DNA of 64,000 nucleotides from Massospora cicadina (Eukaryota; Entomophthoromycota; Entomophthoromycetes; Entomophthorales; Entomophthoraceae), in contig JAKSZP010018534.1 of NCBI GenBank assembly GCA_022478985.1, positions 104,735-168,734 on the forward strand. The letters run 5' to 3'. A program made the translations under genes and the position numbers. Each line of letters begins with the position of its first letter. Positions within the stretch are counted from its first letter, which is position 1. Under the pieces are notes generated by a model, which searched no databases, was not told the DNA's origin, and saw only the letters and a list, made by a program, of their open reading frames with translations. Positions 21,400-34,594 of this stretch are shown piece by piece.

Positions 21400-22940
21400 A
21401 CAATAGGCTCTTACTGTTTGTATGCTCGAAGGAACTTTGCATGGACTCAGTTGATAATCTGACCCCCAGCAGGTTCCTTAATTGTGTAGACATCCATGCC
21501 AGTCTTCTCAATAATCTCAAACAGGCTTACCCAAATGTCGGAGAGCTTATTTTTTTAATCCAAATCCATGCTGGTCATGGAATAAAACATAATCCCTTAC
21601 AGCAAACAATGGAAGTCCGCTCCAGCACTTCTGGTCAGCCGCCTGGTCACAAATTTTCTTAGCCAAACTGGTGGAATAGGCTTCCGTTTGCAACTTGATC
21701 AATGTATCCATGAGTTGCTTCAGATATCGCTGAGGATTCACACCACCAGTGTCCTCTACACACGAATATAGCAAGGCAGGCAGAGCTGGATGTTGACCAT
21801 ACAGCAGTTGAAAGGGACTCTTACCAGTGGCAGAATGATAGCTGATATTATAAGTGAACACAGCAGTAGGTAGAAGAGCACTCCATTATGAGGGCCGGTC
21901 TGTTATCAATTTGTGGAGTATGTTCACTAGGGTTCCATTGACTCGCTCCACCATCTCATTTGATTCTGGATGATAGGGGTGGTCAAAACCCCGCGAATCG
22001 CCATCAACTCATTTAACTTTGGCAGGATATGTGAAGTAAAGTTGGTTCTGTTGTCCATCAGGATGAACTGTGGGCAGCCATGCCAATGTATAACACACTC
22101 CATAATAAACTTGGCAGTGGTGACCGCGCCCAAGTCGCTAATAGCCCTGGCCTCCACCCATTGTGTCAAATGATCGATGGCAACAATTATATAATTGGAT
22201 TGATTGGCACTAGTCAGCAGAGGTCCCACTACATCAATGGAAACGGTGTGCTATGCGAACTGGGGTTTCACTAGTTGATAGGTGGTTTTCTTGCAGAAAG
22301 GTTTTTCAACTTAACACTGATGGCAACAGCTAACTGTTTCCAATACATCGTAATGCATGCTTTCCCAGAAGTATTGGGGTCACAAAAACTCTAGTGTCTT
22401 CCACAATCCTCCATGGTCTACAGTCCGATGAGCATCTATAATTATTGAGGGTCTATTTGAAGGCTTAGGAAAATTCAGCGTCAAGTCTCCAATCTTCTTG
22501 TATAGTTCTTCCCCTTAATATGAAGGTATTCTCCCTGAGTCCATCCAACACCTTGATCACCTACAGCGGCTCATCCTGGTCTTGGTTCGCCACCATCTTT
22601 TCATATATTATATCAGCTAGATCCGCTGTGATAGCAACCGTGGGCAATTGAGACAGACAATCCGCGTTTTGATGTTTTGCCCCAGGTCAATGTAAAATCT
22701 CAAAATCATATGCTTGCAGCTTCAGAGCCCAACGTGTTAGCCATCCTTCCGGTTCATGCAGATTCTGTAGCTAGTGCAAGGAAGTGTGATCTGTCACTAA
22801 TTGAAATCTGACCCCATGAAAATATACCCAAAATTGTTTGTAAGCGTAGATCATAGCTAAACACTCCTGCTTGGTTATGGTGTAGTTTCGTTCATGACAG
22901 TTCAAGCTTTGACTACAGAATGCGACAGGATGTTCCACCC
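21400..22940 (-). pseudogene. Integrase of element C (decayed)
   Basis: Frame 22229-21927 carries the core: [20 protein letters not shown] with the first Asp, then [15 protein letters not shown] with the second Asp (DN). Frame 21861-21547 reads HSATGKSPFQLLYGQHPALP, the end of the core, followed by the C-terminal AVRDYVLFHDQ. The zinc-binding N-terminus near 22300-22360 is broken by stops. It would catalyse cDNA insertion; it is not functional as it stands. Confidence 0.8.
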
Positions 22941-23790
22941 CATCATCATCCTTCTAAAAATAATGCCCCAATAGCAGCTAGTGATGCGTCCATTTTTACT
23001 ATGAACTGCTTATTGAAGTTGGGATATTGCAAAATGGGTGCGCTTGTTAACGTGGTACGCAATACATTGAAAGCGTTCTGGCATTGTTCCATCCAATCAA
23101 AAGAAGCGTTTTTCTTTAATAGCTTAAAAAGTGGGGCCCCAATGCAGCTGAAATGGGAATGAACTGTCAATAATACCCAACTATTCCCAGAAACATTTTA
23201 ATGTCCCACTTATTTCCTGGCTGAGTCATCTTGCCTATTGCTTCCACTTTAGCTGGCTGTGGTTTAAGCCCATTTGAATCCACAACAAAACTGAGGTATT
23301 CCAATTGCTCTTTATGGAAATGGCACTTTTGAGGCTTAATTTTGATATTAGCAGCAGCGAGGCACTGAAACACTTGCTCCAAGTGGGCCAGATGCTCTGT
23401 AAACGTCCGCAAAAACACATTGATGTTGTCAAGGTAAACTAAGATGCAGGATAGCTTTAAATTATCTAAAATCGTATCCATGGCACGCTGGAATGTAGCC
23501 TGAGCATTACACAATCCTTGCGGCATGTGCGTTGGCTGGAACAACCCTCTCAAGGTGATGATCGCACACTTCTCCCATTCCATTAATGGCAATTTGATCT
23601 GCCAGTACCCCAAGATCAGATCCATGGAGGAAAAATAGTTCGCCCCACCCAATCAGTTAATGCATCATCAATCCGTGGAAGAGGGTAAGAATCCTTCTTT
23701 GTGACGTTATTGAGTTTATGATAGACAATAACCTCCCAATTCAAGCCATTTTTTTCTTTACGATGAGCACAGGTGATGCCCAGGGACTGT
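22560..23790 (-). pseudogene. Reverse transcriptase and RNase H of element C (decayed)
   Basis: Frame 23652-23167 holds FSSMDLILGYWQIKLPL, FQPTHMPQGLCNAQATFQRA and ILVYLDNINVFLRTF. The catalytic YLDD is changed to YLDN, which would abolish polymerase activity. FLGIVGYY ends the frame. RNase H follows in frame 23170-22946 (KKNASFDWMEQCQNAFNVL, FIVKMDASLAAIGALF) and further stop-broken sequence to about 22560. Confidence 0.83.
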
Positions 23791-23799
23791 TTGATGGCT

Positions 23800-24850
23800 C
23801 TAGCATCCCTTGCTCAATAAGATTAACCACTTTGCTGGAAACATCTTCTGCTGCTCTAGAACATCTAATAGGATGCAAACAAATGGGAGGGTAATCCCCG
23901 TATCAATCTGATGTACCACCCCTTGAGCGCACCCCAAGTCATGATTGTTATTTGCAAAAATATCCCAATACTTTTCAAATAATGCCATAGCCTTATCTTG
24001 CTGATCCGCCGATAGTCCTGTGAGCGCTTCCCGCGGAACTACAGTCAGTATGCCAAACAAGGAGTGAGCCAGTAGTCCGAGATCTTCCCATGATCCAAAG
24101 TCATGAATATGACGAACTTCTCCTATAGGGACAAAGTGTAGGTAAGCCACCACTTGGTGCCGCTGGATCATAATTGTCTCCTTCTGTAGGTTCGCGAGCA
24201 GCACCTTCACCTCCCCATTCCCAGGAAACAATAACCCCTGAGCCACGTATGGTTCGAGCCATGAGTTCTGATGAGGCGCCAGGATTTCTCCATAAAGCCC
24301 CTTAGGGACTTCGATTTTGAGCCCAGTCCCTATTATGCCCTGGTGTCCAGACGGTAAGCTTAAAGGGCGCGTTGCCCAAAGTGGGATTCCTTTGTACTCA
24401 TATATTTGGTTGGGGAGGATCTTGGTCCACCGACTCAGCCACTGGTAGCAAACAGGAATCACTCCATCACAGTATGCTAGATTGACCTGACTGGAGTGGA
24501 CTGGATCCATTGGGATTCCACCAGAGGAAAAATATACTGGAATCTGTTGGCTGAATATAGTAAGGGTTTCTTCCGCCATATTTATCACAACACCAAGTTT
24601 CCTCACAAAAGCTGCACCAATTAACATATCTTAGTGGTTATTTGGCAAAACCACCGCCGGAGCAGACACCTGGACTGACCCAAATTGTAGAGGCAACGCG
24701 CTATATGCTCCTTCCGACACAGTGCTATGCGTTCCCGCCATCCTGTATACTACTCGAAGGTCCACATCCAGTTTCAACATAAGTTTAGCCACTAACCGGA
24801 TGGAGACTATGTTCACAGGTGCTCCCATGTCTATGATAGCGCTGATTTTT
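23800..24850 (-). pseudogene. Protease and protease-RT linker of element C
   Basis: The retropepsin active-site region reads IIDMGAPVNIVS near 24838-24805 (Asp kept; usual DTG changed to DMG, as in element D). A stop at about 24628 separates it from a 275-codon frame with LIGAAFVRKLGVVINMAEET and a long linker towards RT. The end of that frame degenerates at about 23800. Confidence 0.7.
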
Positions 24851-25299
24851 GTGTTTTGAATGAATATGTCATAATAAGTACATTCTGAGTAAGAATAACC
24901 ATCAGTGTTTATTACTTGTACGTTAAGGGCTTTGTGTTACCAAAAAGGAAGAAATACTTTTGCTGACCTGAGAATATTCACTAGCAAATTTCTCTACCGG
25001 AATAGCTATGTTAACCCCTACTAAAGGAGTGACGTTCAGCGAAGAATCCGCGTTGATGGTGCCAGTCTGTTCCAGTATCTGCCATGCATATGGCTTCTGC
25101 ACATCTTGGCAGAACTCAGCCCAATTGGGTGAGCTCTTACTCTCAGAAGTGGAAGCAGGGGTATCCAATGAAAGCTGCTGGTATAGAAAATTGTCTGATT
25201 GTGGGTCAATTTCTACTTGTAAAGTTGTTTGGCAAGTGTTAGGGACAAGTGAATTGAGCTTAACGGAGATAGAGCGTCCCATCTCTACTCCGCTCAAGC

Positions 25300-27579
25300 T
25301 TTTCCCTGATCAGTTATCTTAGTTGGCATTGCGTACACTTGTGGTTTGCTAAGCAATTGGCTGCATAATGCCCTCTTTGTCCACACTGGAAGCAAGTGTT
25401 CATAAAAGGTGCACATATATAATTTGGACTAGAAGGACCAGGTCAAAAATTGCCGGTAAGGTTCCAGAGTTGCGGTCAAACTGGTGAAGCGTACATGGGC
25501 CAGAAAGGGTCTACTGACTCATATGAGGGATGATTACGTTACAGCGGCTGATAACCCAGTCGCTGCGGCCTATATTCAGAAAAGGATGGAGTGGGGGCAA
25601 CGGAGGGTTTTTGGGCTATATTGGGGGCACTGTTTGTGGCAGAGAGTTGACATAAGGTGTTTGCAATTTGAATGAGGCTGGTATCCCCATCCAACACATG
25701 GGACATAGCGTTATATAGTTCCTGATTTGGTTTGACCACCGCCATCATTGCTATACCTACATCCTCATTGGTTAAAATATTAGCTCTGAGTAGAACGTGT
25801 GCTTCCACCAAAAACTGCTTGGCGAATGCTGACAGAGTCTCGGTTTTAAAAACTGTATAGTCATAAATTCAGCTTTCCGTTGAGACATCTTGTTAGCGCC
25901 TTCAAACAGCCATATAACAATCGCTTTTACTTGTGCATAAGACATTGAGCTATTTGGAATATAGCAGGTCACTTGGTCAGCGCTTTCCACATTTAAAGCG
26001 GACAGTAATAACTTCGCTTTTCATTAATCAGTAGCCCCTTCCACAGCAAATTCGAAGCATTTAAAATAACCGTGTAGGTTTCCGTTATGACCTAAAGGGG
26101 GTAACTTTTCGATATGGACAAATTCACTCAGCTCTTGGGTTCTGCTGCAAAGGGCAGGCGAATTGGTTTTGGAGTGACTATAGAACCATCATTTGGTGCA
26201 TTATCATGCCACTAGACAGATGAGCTTGAACTCATTGAAGTGGAATCAGAAGAAGTGGTGTCATGTGGGGGTCCATCATACTGCCCAATGGATACTCATT
26301 TGCTGATCCATAAAATTCTTCCCCCAAGTCGCCACTAATTGCCCCATTTCCCCCGGCTCTGGTACACCCCACAAACTGTTTGCTAATCAGCTGTTCCGCT
26401 TTAACCGAAGCACATCTACACCATCCATCCTGACATTCTTGTTGCAGCATGTCATATTGCTGTTGCAATTCCTGGCGGAATTCCTTTTCCTCATTCAGTG
26501 TTTGTTCCATATTTTGTAATCGTGAAAAAACTTCCTCATCTTACTGCAGGTGGGTTTGTTGTTGTCTTACGTTTTCCACTTGCTGTTTGGCGTTGTTTAT
26601 TTGGTTAACAAGGGAGGATTGTTCCCACACTGATTCCTCATTGGCCCAGCGAAGGGTATCAATGTGCTCTTGCATGTACACATACTCTCTTGTCTCACCA
26701 ATAGGAAGAGGGGAGTCTTGTTGGCGCTCCGCCTGACTAATGACTTCCAGTCATGTAACTTGACAAATAAGTTGGAGATACTTAGTAGACGTTGACCAAA
26801 GGATAAGCGCATTATCTGATGTTCGCTGGGTATCCCATTCAATATGGAGTTGATCTAATTCTGTCAATAGAGAGCTGACTTGGGCCGCCACTTACAGTTC
26901 CATCAGGGTCATTCTTTCCTTGAGCTGAGCAATCACGGCTTCAAGAGCTTCCGCCCACTTTGGCTAGCTCTGTCATATAGCACTCAGTATTATTCCCCAA
27001 GGTTGTTACATTCTGAATCCACTCCGCTGATAGGCCATGATGTTCCAGTAGTTCTCTTATTACTCAAGGTAATTCTGAGTTTAACCGTGGTACTAGAAGG
27101 TCCAATTGACGGCAAACATCCCCGACATGATGATCCATCTGTGCCAGCGCCCCTTGTATTTCTGAAAATGAATGATCAAGGCGGTCAAGAAGGTGGTGAG
27201 TATTGTACTGTTGTGCTTGTGCAAACCGCAATACATCTCCAATTTCAATGTTATGGTGAGTCAGGGCATGCAGTAGCTGGTGAATCAAAGGTTGCAAATA
27301 AGCAACTAAATATTTCTCAATTCCATGGGTACCAAGGCGGCGAGTTAACCCCATAGTAGTTGCATCCAAATAAGAAATGTACAGCGCATATTGATTCTCT
27401 TGATCGCGTTGGTTATAGAACAGACTCAGTGCATTTTCCCCAGTCTCATCCTCATATAGGCGATACCCGCACAACAACCATTCCATAATAATTCTCAGTT
27501 GTTGGGGAGTCACATTTGTGGAGCGTCCGTGTTGGTTAGTCATCAGCTCTGTGCAATTCTTAAATTGCACAATAATCAT
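25300..27579 (-). pseudogene. gag of element C, with coiled coil and zinc knuckle
   Basis: The 171-codon frame 27579-27064 is a His/Gln-rich helical region. Frames 26842-26597 and 26510-26232 give Gln/Glu-rich coiled-coil sequence (EEKEFRQELQQQYDMLQQEC). Capsid-like sequence (SSMSYAQVKAIVIWLFEGAN) is in 25990-25772. CFQCGQRGHYAANC is encoded by the complement of 25353-25394, a perfect CCHC knuckle for RNA binding. Several stops separate these parts. The 5' end may reach the PBS, since an upstream ATG is seen before 27579. Confidence 0.72.
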
Positions 27580-27739
27580 AATTTCATCATCCCCTGGTTC
27601 AGTAACAGTATATAATGTTGGTTCATAGTTAGGTGTCTCCCGGGCTTCTTCAGCATACTGTGCTCAGAACCTGATCAGGTTATGTCAGAACAGTGGAGGA
27701 CCTGTCATTGTGTTTTACTAGCTATAGTTGCTAAGTGGG

Positions 27740-27757
27740 CCCCTGTAGTGAGCACCA
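27740..27757 (-). other. Primer-binding site of element C
   Basis: The minus strand reads TGGTGCTCACTACAGGGG, one base from the LTR. It is identical to elements B and F. Confidence 0.82.
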
Positions 27758-27758
27758 C

Positions 27759-28240
27759 TGTAATTTTCTTAGCGTCTGGGTCTGCTGTCGCCAAGTTGGA
27801 TTTGCACAGGGTATTAGCCTCTGAGCAACCAAATCAAATGGTATGAGGTTTGCTGATTCTTTTAATAAAACTTGATAAAATATATATGAAGCTATCGCCC
27901 CTTATTTCTACCTTTATTTTAATATTCTCGCAGATTTTTCTGCGCTCCTCTTTTCCTTGTAAAAGACTATCCCCTTTTAATCTTCCATCAGGCTCTTTAT
28001 ATCTCAATTCCCCAGCCAGATGCATCCTCAGCTTGGTAATCTTCTATTCTTCTTCCTTTTTTGAGTTGCTCTCATTCATATTGAATCTTGGCATAACTCC
28101 TCTCAATTCACTGAATGTCCTCATTTTTCTCAATTATAATTTGTGTATCCCTTTTTTTGTAAATCTCGATACTCATATCAATTCCGCTCTGATCTGCCAA
28201 TATGGGTAGCATATCATCCAGTCATATCAACTTCCTGACA
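27759..28240 (-). repeat. 5' LTR of element C
   Basis: 482 bp, partner of 20900-21380. A CTCTTTATA block near 27991 is conserved in both LTRs and could be the TATA region for minus-strand transcription only if read as its complement; this is uncertain. Confidence 0.88.
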
Positions 28241-31075
28241 CCCTGGAATGGATGAAAATCCCTGTGGAGAACAAGGTGATTGAGGCTGCAATCTGCGAAG
28301 ACTTAAAACTGGTGGATGCAAAGGCCTGGATGGAGGCTGGCATCAACCTATTTATGTAATGGTTACAACAAGGCAGGCATTACAGCATGATACACCCAAG
28401 CTGTTGGGAGCTCGGGCCTCAAACCAACAGACTTAGCCAAGTATGCAAAATGATTCCTGAACGCCTCTACAGCCCTCGAATGGGCCTGACACCCCATTCC
28501 AGTGGACACGCCACTGGAATGGTATAACTTTACTTTCTCCCCAGAGGAAGCACTACCATGGATCACGGTCAGGTTCAAGACCACTGAGGCCTTACACTGG
28601 TCATACACCCAAAACTCCTATAGCCACTACATCAGACCTGATGAAAGCGGGCTAAACAAAGAAAAAGTGGTGGAATGGGGACCCTTCAGGGATTGGTCAC
28701 TGGAAGAGGCCTTCAAATGGTCTGCTAACAGATTCACACTGATGGAGATGAAATACTGGTTCTGAATGGGGGCCATTATGGACCTAGTGCTCGAATGGGC
28801 AGATATGAGGGTGACTAGACCGATTCATGAAACTCTTAGAGGCTGACCATTCCTGATTGAAAAGTGGAAAATCTGGCATGATGCTGCAACAATCGCTGAA
28901 GCTTCAGACTGGGATACAGTGGGGTTCACCCCTGAATCAGCCCAACCATGGATGGAACACGAGAAGTCACCACAGGTGGCAACAGTGATGAAAGGGGTCA
29001 TGACCCCAGACTTGGGCTGAGAATGGCTCAAAGTGGGGATCCAAATCAAAAACATCTGTTAATGTAAGCAATCCTTTCCGGAACTGACTCTAGCAGCCCC
29101 AAATGCCGCTGAAGGATTCACCTCCTCTGAAGCGTTCCAATGGAGTGAAACGGGTGTTCTGGCAGCCATGGCACGTTTATTTACAGATGGGGGCTGGAAT
29201 AGTGTCACAGTAAGGGACTGGTGCCAGTGTATCTCAATTATGCTGGAGGTCCTTTAAAAAATACCTCTACCCAACGTGTGGCCCAGAATATGCCCTCAAG
29301 TGGTACTTACTGGGGTTCTCGCCATCAGATGCCCTAGAGTGGCAGAGCCTAGAGATCAGAGCACAAATGGCTAGAAGTATCAGCCGCTGAGGTATCAGCA
29401 TCCACCAGATCGAAGCATTTCTCAACTGGGGATTTAGCCTTGATGAATTGTTAAGTTAAATTTTGAAGGGAAAGACCCCTGCCAAAGTACCCAAACCAAG
29501 CGCGAAAACCAAATCCTACAGCGCCGCGGTGGCGCATACTGAAAACAACACCTGGAACAGAGCAAGCAGGCCACATTGAGTACATCCATCAGTTTATCAG
29601 TGGGGGATTTACAGACTGACAGGCACCAAAATCATACCTAAAGGATGCTATCTGAATCCACCTGCAGCTAGTGGAGGAGGAGGAATGGTCCAACATGATA
29701 ATGTCAATTTATCATGAACTTGACGAAGTCCTAGCTAGAGGGGACTTTGATCACCACTGGGTACCTGAATGGGGCTATACAGATATAGTGATCTCAGGAG
29801 AATTGGACTGCAAGAAACTCCTCAAAATTGGCATCAAATACAAGGGGATTTATCTGAGAATGAAACCAACCAGATACACCAACCAAACCGCAAGGTGGGT
29901 AACCTTCCAGAATCTCCCCACTGATCACAAACAAAAGTGGGTGCATGAAGCGATCTGGACCAGATTATTGTACTATGGGGAAGTATGGGAATTTTGGCAA
30001 ACTGGTGGCAATTACATCATGAAGTGCTTCCACCCTCAGATAGTGGAGGCGCTGTATGAACCGGCACCCTGGATGAAACCAAACAAAACTGCTCTAACCA
30101 GATTCATCCACCTGCCCGGCCTCAATTTGGTAGTATACATTGAACAGGAGGATGCCAAACAAGTGTGCCGGTTCTGTTACCAGACTGGCCACACAATGGC
30201 TCAATGCCACCATCATAAAGGTAAAACTACATGGGAATATGAATACAACCCTGTTGGGGGAATCACCAAGGTGGGTACCAAGACTTTCATCCGCCCAAAA
30301 GACAGAGAATGGATCCCGTGCAACTTAATGGAGGTAGCAGATATGAAACGCCAGCAACAAGAATTGGACCTGGCACATAGAGAAGCGTGGGAATGGGAAG
30401 GGGCAAAGTGACCTGAAGCAGATGATGAACTGTTTATAAATCAGAACCCCAAATCTTATGCAATGGATGAGGTAACTGACCCTAAAACAACAGAGAAACG
30501 TCCAACCCAAGCGGAATGGATGGTCCACAAGGAGGAAAGATGGCAGAAGGAGAACCCAAAAAAGTCTCTAAGAAAAACAGACTCAGGAAGCCAGAAAATC
30601 AAAATCAAAGCCTGACAAGATGAAAGTGAATACTAAATTGAATCAGAAATCATCAGCAACCAAACCTGAGGTGACCAGCGAAAAATCAGCAGGAGTGACA
30701 AAATTGACAAAATTGGCTGGACAATCACTGACTAAAAAATTGAGTTCTGCCGTTAAATCAAATGTAGGGGTGCAAATCTGACTGATGGATGAGGGAGAAT
30801 CTGCTGCTCCACCAGCAGGGGACAAGGGGTACCTGGACCCAATCATAAAACCATCCCCATTATCCATCGACAGGGAGATGGGGGTGGCGACCAAATTCCC
30901 AGTACACAGGATGCCCGGGAATATAATCCCAGTCCTAACCAACTGACCCCAAAAACCAGATATTGCTCCCCACCAACCATCAACACCACCATTATCAAAC
31001 AACCAGACCTCAGTATGGGACTTGATCCACAACCCAGACAATGCTAAACCTCATACCCGTAGGTCAGGCAGCTGA
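28241..31075 (+). pseudogene. LINE1 ORF1, Trp-repeat region and zinc-knuckle domain
   Basis: 28241-29460 continues the Trp-repeat array across frameshifts: DALEWMKIPV, DAKAWMEAGI, FSPEEALPWI, SLEEAFKWSANRF, GFTPESAQPWM, GFTSSEAFQWSETG, GFSPSDALEWQSLEI, GFSLDELLS. The rough consensus is GF(S/T)xxEAxxWxxxxF. Frame 29671-30411 is the ORF1 core: YTDIVISGELDCKK, RWVTFQNLP, and CRFCYQTGHTMAQC at residues 166-179 (perfect CCHC). A TGG-to-TGA stop ends it at 30411, but the frame continues Lys-rich to about 30610, shifts, and ends at TGA 31073-31075, two bases before the ORF2 ATG. The core is an RNA-binding ORF1 protein; the repeat function is unknown. Confidence 0.7.
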
Positions 31076-31077
31076 GA

Positions 31078-34000
31078 ATGAGGATTATGACTACAAATTC
31101 TTGGGGGATGGCGAGCATACAAACAAGGAGGAGGAAAATGCACCATTTAAAAACTAATAATAATATTGACCTAATTTTTATTTCTGAAACACAAGCTGGT
31201 AACCAAAAGGAAATGGTGCCAAGCTCATACTGTGACGCGAAAAACTACCCGTGGTCCCACCAGATAGGCTACCAAGCCCTATGGATGGACCACATGGCGA
31301 TAGTCGTAATGGATAAGAAAATAGACCTGGAATTTGTGGAAGAAATTCCACGCTGGTAGGATCTTGATAGTGACAGCTACAAACAGAGATACTGGCAGGA
31401 GCATATGAGTGGTAGCAGTCTACGCCCCACTGAAGCACCATGAAAACCATATTTTTTGGGAATTCTTAGCGGAAGTGCCATCTGAAGCGATGGCCATAAT
31501 AGCAGGTGACCTGAACTGTTGGATAAATGCGAGCTGGGATACGTTCCCAATGAGAGAACATCCTAACAGTAAGGCTGACGAGATGCTCAATTACCTAGTC
31601 AAATTGGGATGTGCCTAATGATTGACAAAGAGGATGATGACCCTGCCAACCTAATAAGGTGGTTATATGACGCCCCAGATCCCCACTGTCAGGATCACAG
31701 TTAGATTACATACTAGTGCCATCAGATCTCAAGCCAATGACGTCCAACAGTGAGGTTAGCATAAATGCCAAAGTGACCACATGGTCATCCGGGTGGAGAT
31801 TGACCTTGATGAACCTCCGAGGAACCGTGAGTGGCAACTGGCTCCAGCCACGCTGAGGGACAGAGATTGGCGCCAAAAAGGTTGATGCTGGACTGGATCG
31901 ACTGGTAGCATATCTGGACAATCACCTGGAGTTGGACCTGCTAGAATGATGGACCCAGATCAAAGTGAAAGTGAAACATGATAGTATGAGGTTCAAAAAA
32001 GTGACCTCCTACAAGTGAACTGCCACCCTGAAACAGCTGAAGTCTAAACTAGAAAGGCTGAGGATCACCTGACAGTACATTAAAGACTGGTGGAACGAGT
32101 ACCAAAGAATACACAAAAAGTATTAGGCCATAATGATGAAGCAAGACTCAGTGAGATGGACCAATGCGACTTACTGATATCAGAGCCTAGCGGGGACAAT
32201 GACCAAAGAGGGCCTGAAACACCTCAAGGGAATCTGAACTAAGGCTAAAGTATGAGAAGTGGAGACAGCGAAAGGGGAAGTATCAACAGACCCCAAAACG
32301 ATCAAGTGCAAGGTCAAGCTTTTTTATGGTGATCTCTTCTGACTACAAGAAATGAGAGAATTGGTGACAAAAACCCTTGTTGACCTGGCCAAGCTGGCAC
32401 TGGGTGGCTGTGCGCCAGAAGATGTCACCAAGCTATCTGCCAAAATCTCTATTGATGAAGTTAAGAGGGTGCTAAAGGAGTCACCAAGAATGAAAGCACC
32501 AGGCCCTGACAATATGTGTGCAGAATTATACAGCATATTCTGAGAACGCATTGTGCCAGAGATCAAAGCCCTCTTTAACCACTGTTTGCAAAATGGCCAT
32601 AAAATTCTGGGAGGCCAAAAGACCCAAATTGTACTTCTGTACAAAAAAGGCCTCAGACGCCAACTTCAGAACTTGCGCCCAATTGCGCTATCAAATGCTG
32701 ATTATAAACTGCTCATGCGCATACTATCTAATTGACTGATGGCAACAGCACCGCGCACGCTCCATAGTGCCCAGCATGGCTTCATCAAATGCCGTAGTAT
32801 ATGGGACAGCATTGGTTCAGTCCAGAGCATACTCCAGGATATGAGGGGCATCAAACAGGGGTACCTTATGTTCCTCAACATGGAAAGGCATATGACTGAG
32901 TAGCATGTCATTCCTTCATGAGGCATTTAAGGCAGTCAGTATCCCCTCAACACATTTTGAGCATGGATAACGATGCTGTACTTGGGCCTAGTAATGAAGG
33001 TGATTGTCGCAGATGGCATAACCAACAAAATCCCTGTCAGGAAAGGTCTCCGCCAAGGTGACCCTATGTCACTGATACTCTTCAACTTTGCAGCCAACAT
33101 TCTACTGGCGGCAGCAGATGCGAAGCTCCAGGGTTTAGTCCATCCTAACCAAATGCCACTGAAGATGCTAGCATTCGCTGATGATATGGTAGTAGGCATA
33201 AGGTCACCAACCGACCTCCAGGGCGCCAAGGAACTATTAAACCTCTATCAGCTAGCATCAAATGCAAAAATCAACTTGGCAAAAACCTCAGTGATGAGGG
33301 TCAGCAACCCGAGCTTCAGCCTGCCAACTGACACAACACCGATTATGAACTCCCAGACAGTCTGCTAACTCAGGATACTCTTCAATGACAAGAGACCAGC
33401 GGTACTGGAGACCAAACAGAAAGTATTTTCAAGCTTATCAATCCAAATGGCATGCTGGAAAAGTGCCAGACTAAGCCTCGAGGAGAAAGTGCAGGCAATA
33501 AATGTCTTCATCTTCTCAAAGTTGTGGTATGTTGCTCATGTGCTGCCAATGATCCCAAACTTAGAGAAGAAAATCAGGTCAATGCTCCAAACTTTCCTGT
33601 GGCTCAAGGCGAAGGCGGTGCTGATACCACTGGAAGCCCTGTCAAAACCAAAGAACAGAGGAGGCATGGGCCTCCTGGATTTCGAATCTCATGCCTGGCA
33701 TATATGGGGAAGTCATTCCTGAAGCTAACACAGATGCACATGTGCTGCCTGACCCTAGCATGGGGCGTGAACTGAGCAAGAGCCCAAGGCCTTTAAGAGC
33801 TGGTCTCTCCCTGATCAATACATGAATGGATGGCGAACCACCCACGGATAACCTCCCAAAAAGGTACTCCACACTACTGGTGACTATGCAATTGGGCCGT
33901 GCGCCAGGGCAGATGGTCATTTGAGTGATTGGACTGAGAAGCTGACCAAATTCAAAGGGACACCAAAGCACTTAATTCTGCAATAATTTCCACAACAAGC

Positions 34001-34594
34001 TGGGAGGAGCGTAACCAAATCGCTGACAAATACACAACCAAGTCAATCAGAATAAGGTACAAATCAATGCTGATAGAATATAGGGATCCGCTCCCAAAAC
34101 TGGGGTGCAATCTGCCCACCCATCCACAAATCCTAAACGACTGGACTACCAAAAGCCATGACACCAACTACCTGATGAAGGAGTTAATTTCAGGCCTGAA
34201 CTCCCGCTTGGTAATGGCCAAACAGCGTTCAGTAACCTGGCAGATCTTAGATTGGGCAATCAAATTGGGAAAGCACAGCGGACCAGACTACCAGCACAAA
34301 GAATGCCCCATATGCGCTGAACCAGAAACAGACATAGCCCACCATTACTATGAATGCGCCATGTTCAAAAAATACTGATCCATTATGCACTACATCCTAT
34401 CAGGCAAACATTTGCCACTGGGTATACATCTATTGCAGGACCTTTTCTTTACAAAAACCCTGAGAATGACTCCAATCCAACTACAAGTCTTCATTTACCA
34501 TTATTGTGTATGGGTAATTCACTGTGCGCTCGTCACCAAGGTTTTGAGCATTGAGCGCCCCCACCACAGAGGTTTGGTATTGAAGACCATTTAG
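31078..34594 (+). pseudogene. LINE1 ORF2: endonuclease and reverse transcriptase (decayed)
   Basis: ATG 31078 opens the AP-endonuclease (TTNSWGMASIQTRRRKMHHL, DLIFISETQ, VYAPL, IIAGDLNCW, then SDHMVIRV near 31770). RT blocks follow: APGPDN near 32500, RPIALSNADYKLLMRIL near 32680, GLRQGDPMSLILFNFAAN near 33045 and AFADDMVVG with the catalytic FADD at 33171-33197. GGMGLLDFESHA is near 33665 and a C-terminal CPICAEPETDIAHHYYEC is near 34305. This is the APE-type LINE order (Tad/L1-like). There are many stops, for example at 31360, 31618, 32541, 32734 and 33366. Confidence 0.82.

Larger units (their letters stand above)
20900..28240 (-). mobile_element. Gypsy element C, full length, inserted in LINE1 ORF1
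   Basis: LTRs at 20900-21380 and 27759-28240, about 481 bp each, ending TGTAA/TGACA. The 5-bp TSD is CCCAG (20895-20899)/CCCTG (28241-28245); removing one restores the LINE1 reading frame GATGCCCTGGAATGG. On the minus strand the order is primer-binding site, long gag with coiled coil and knuckle, protease, RT/RNase H, integrase, purine tract AAAGGGGGGGTAA. It is a different lineage from A/D/E by gag and LTR, yet has the same primer site. Stops and frameshifts are present throughout. Confidence 0.88.
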
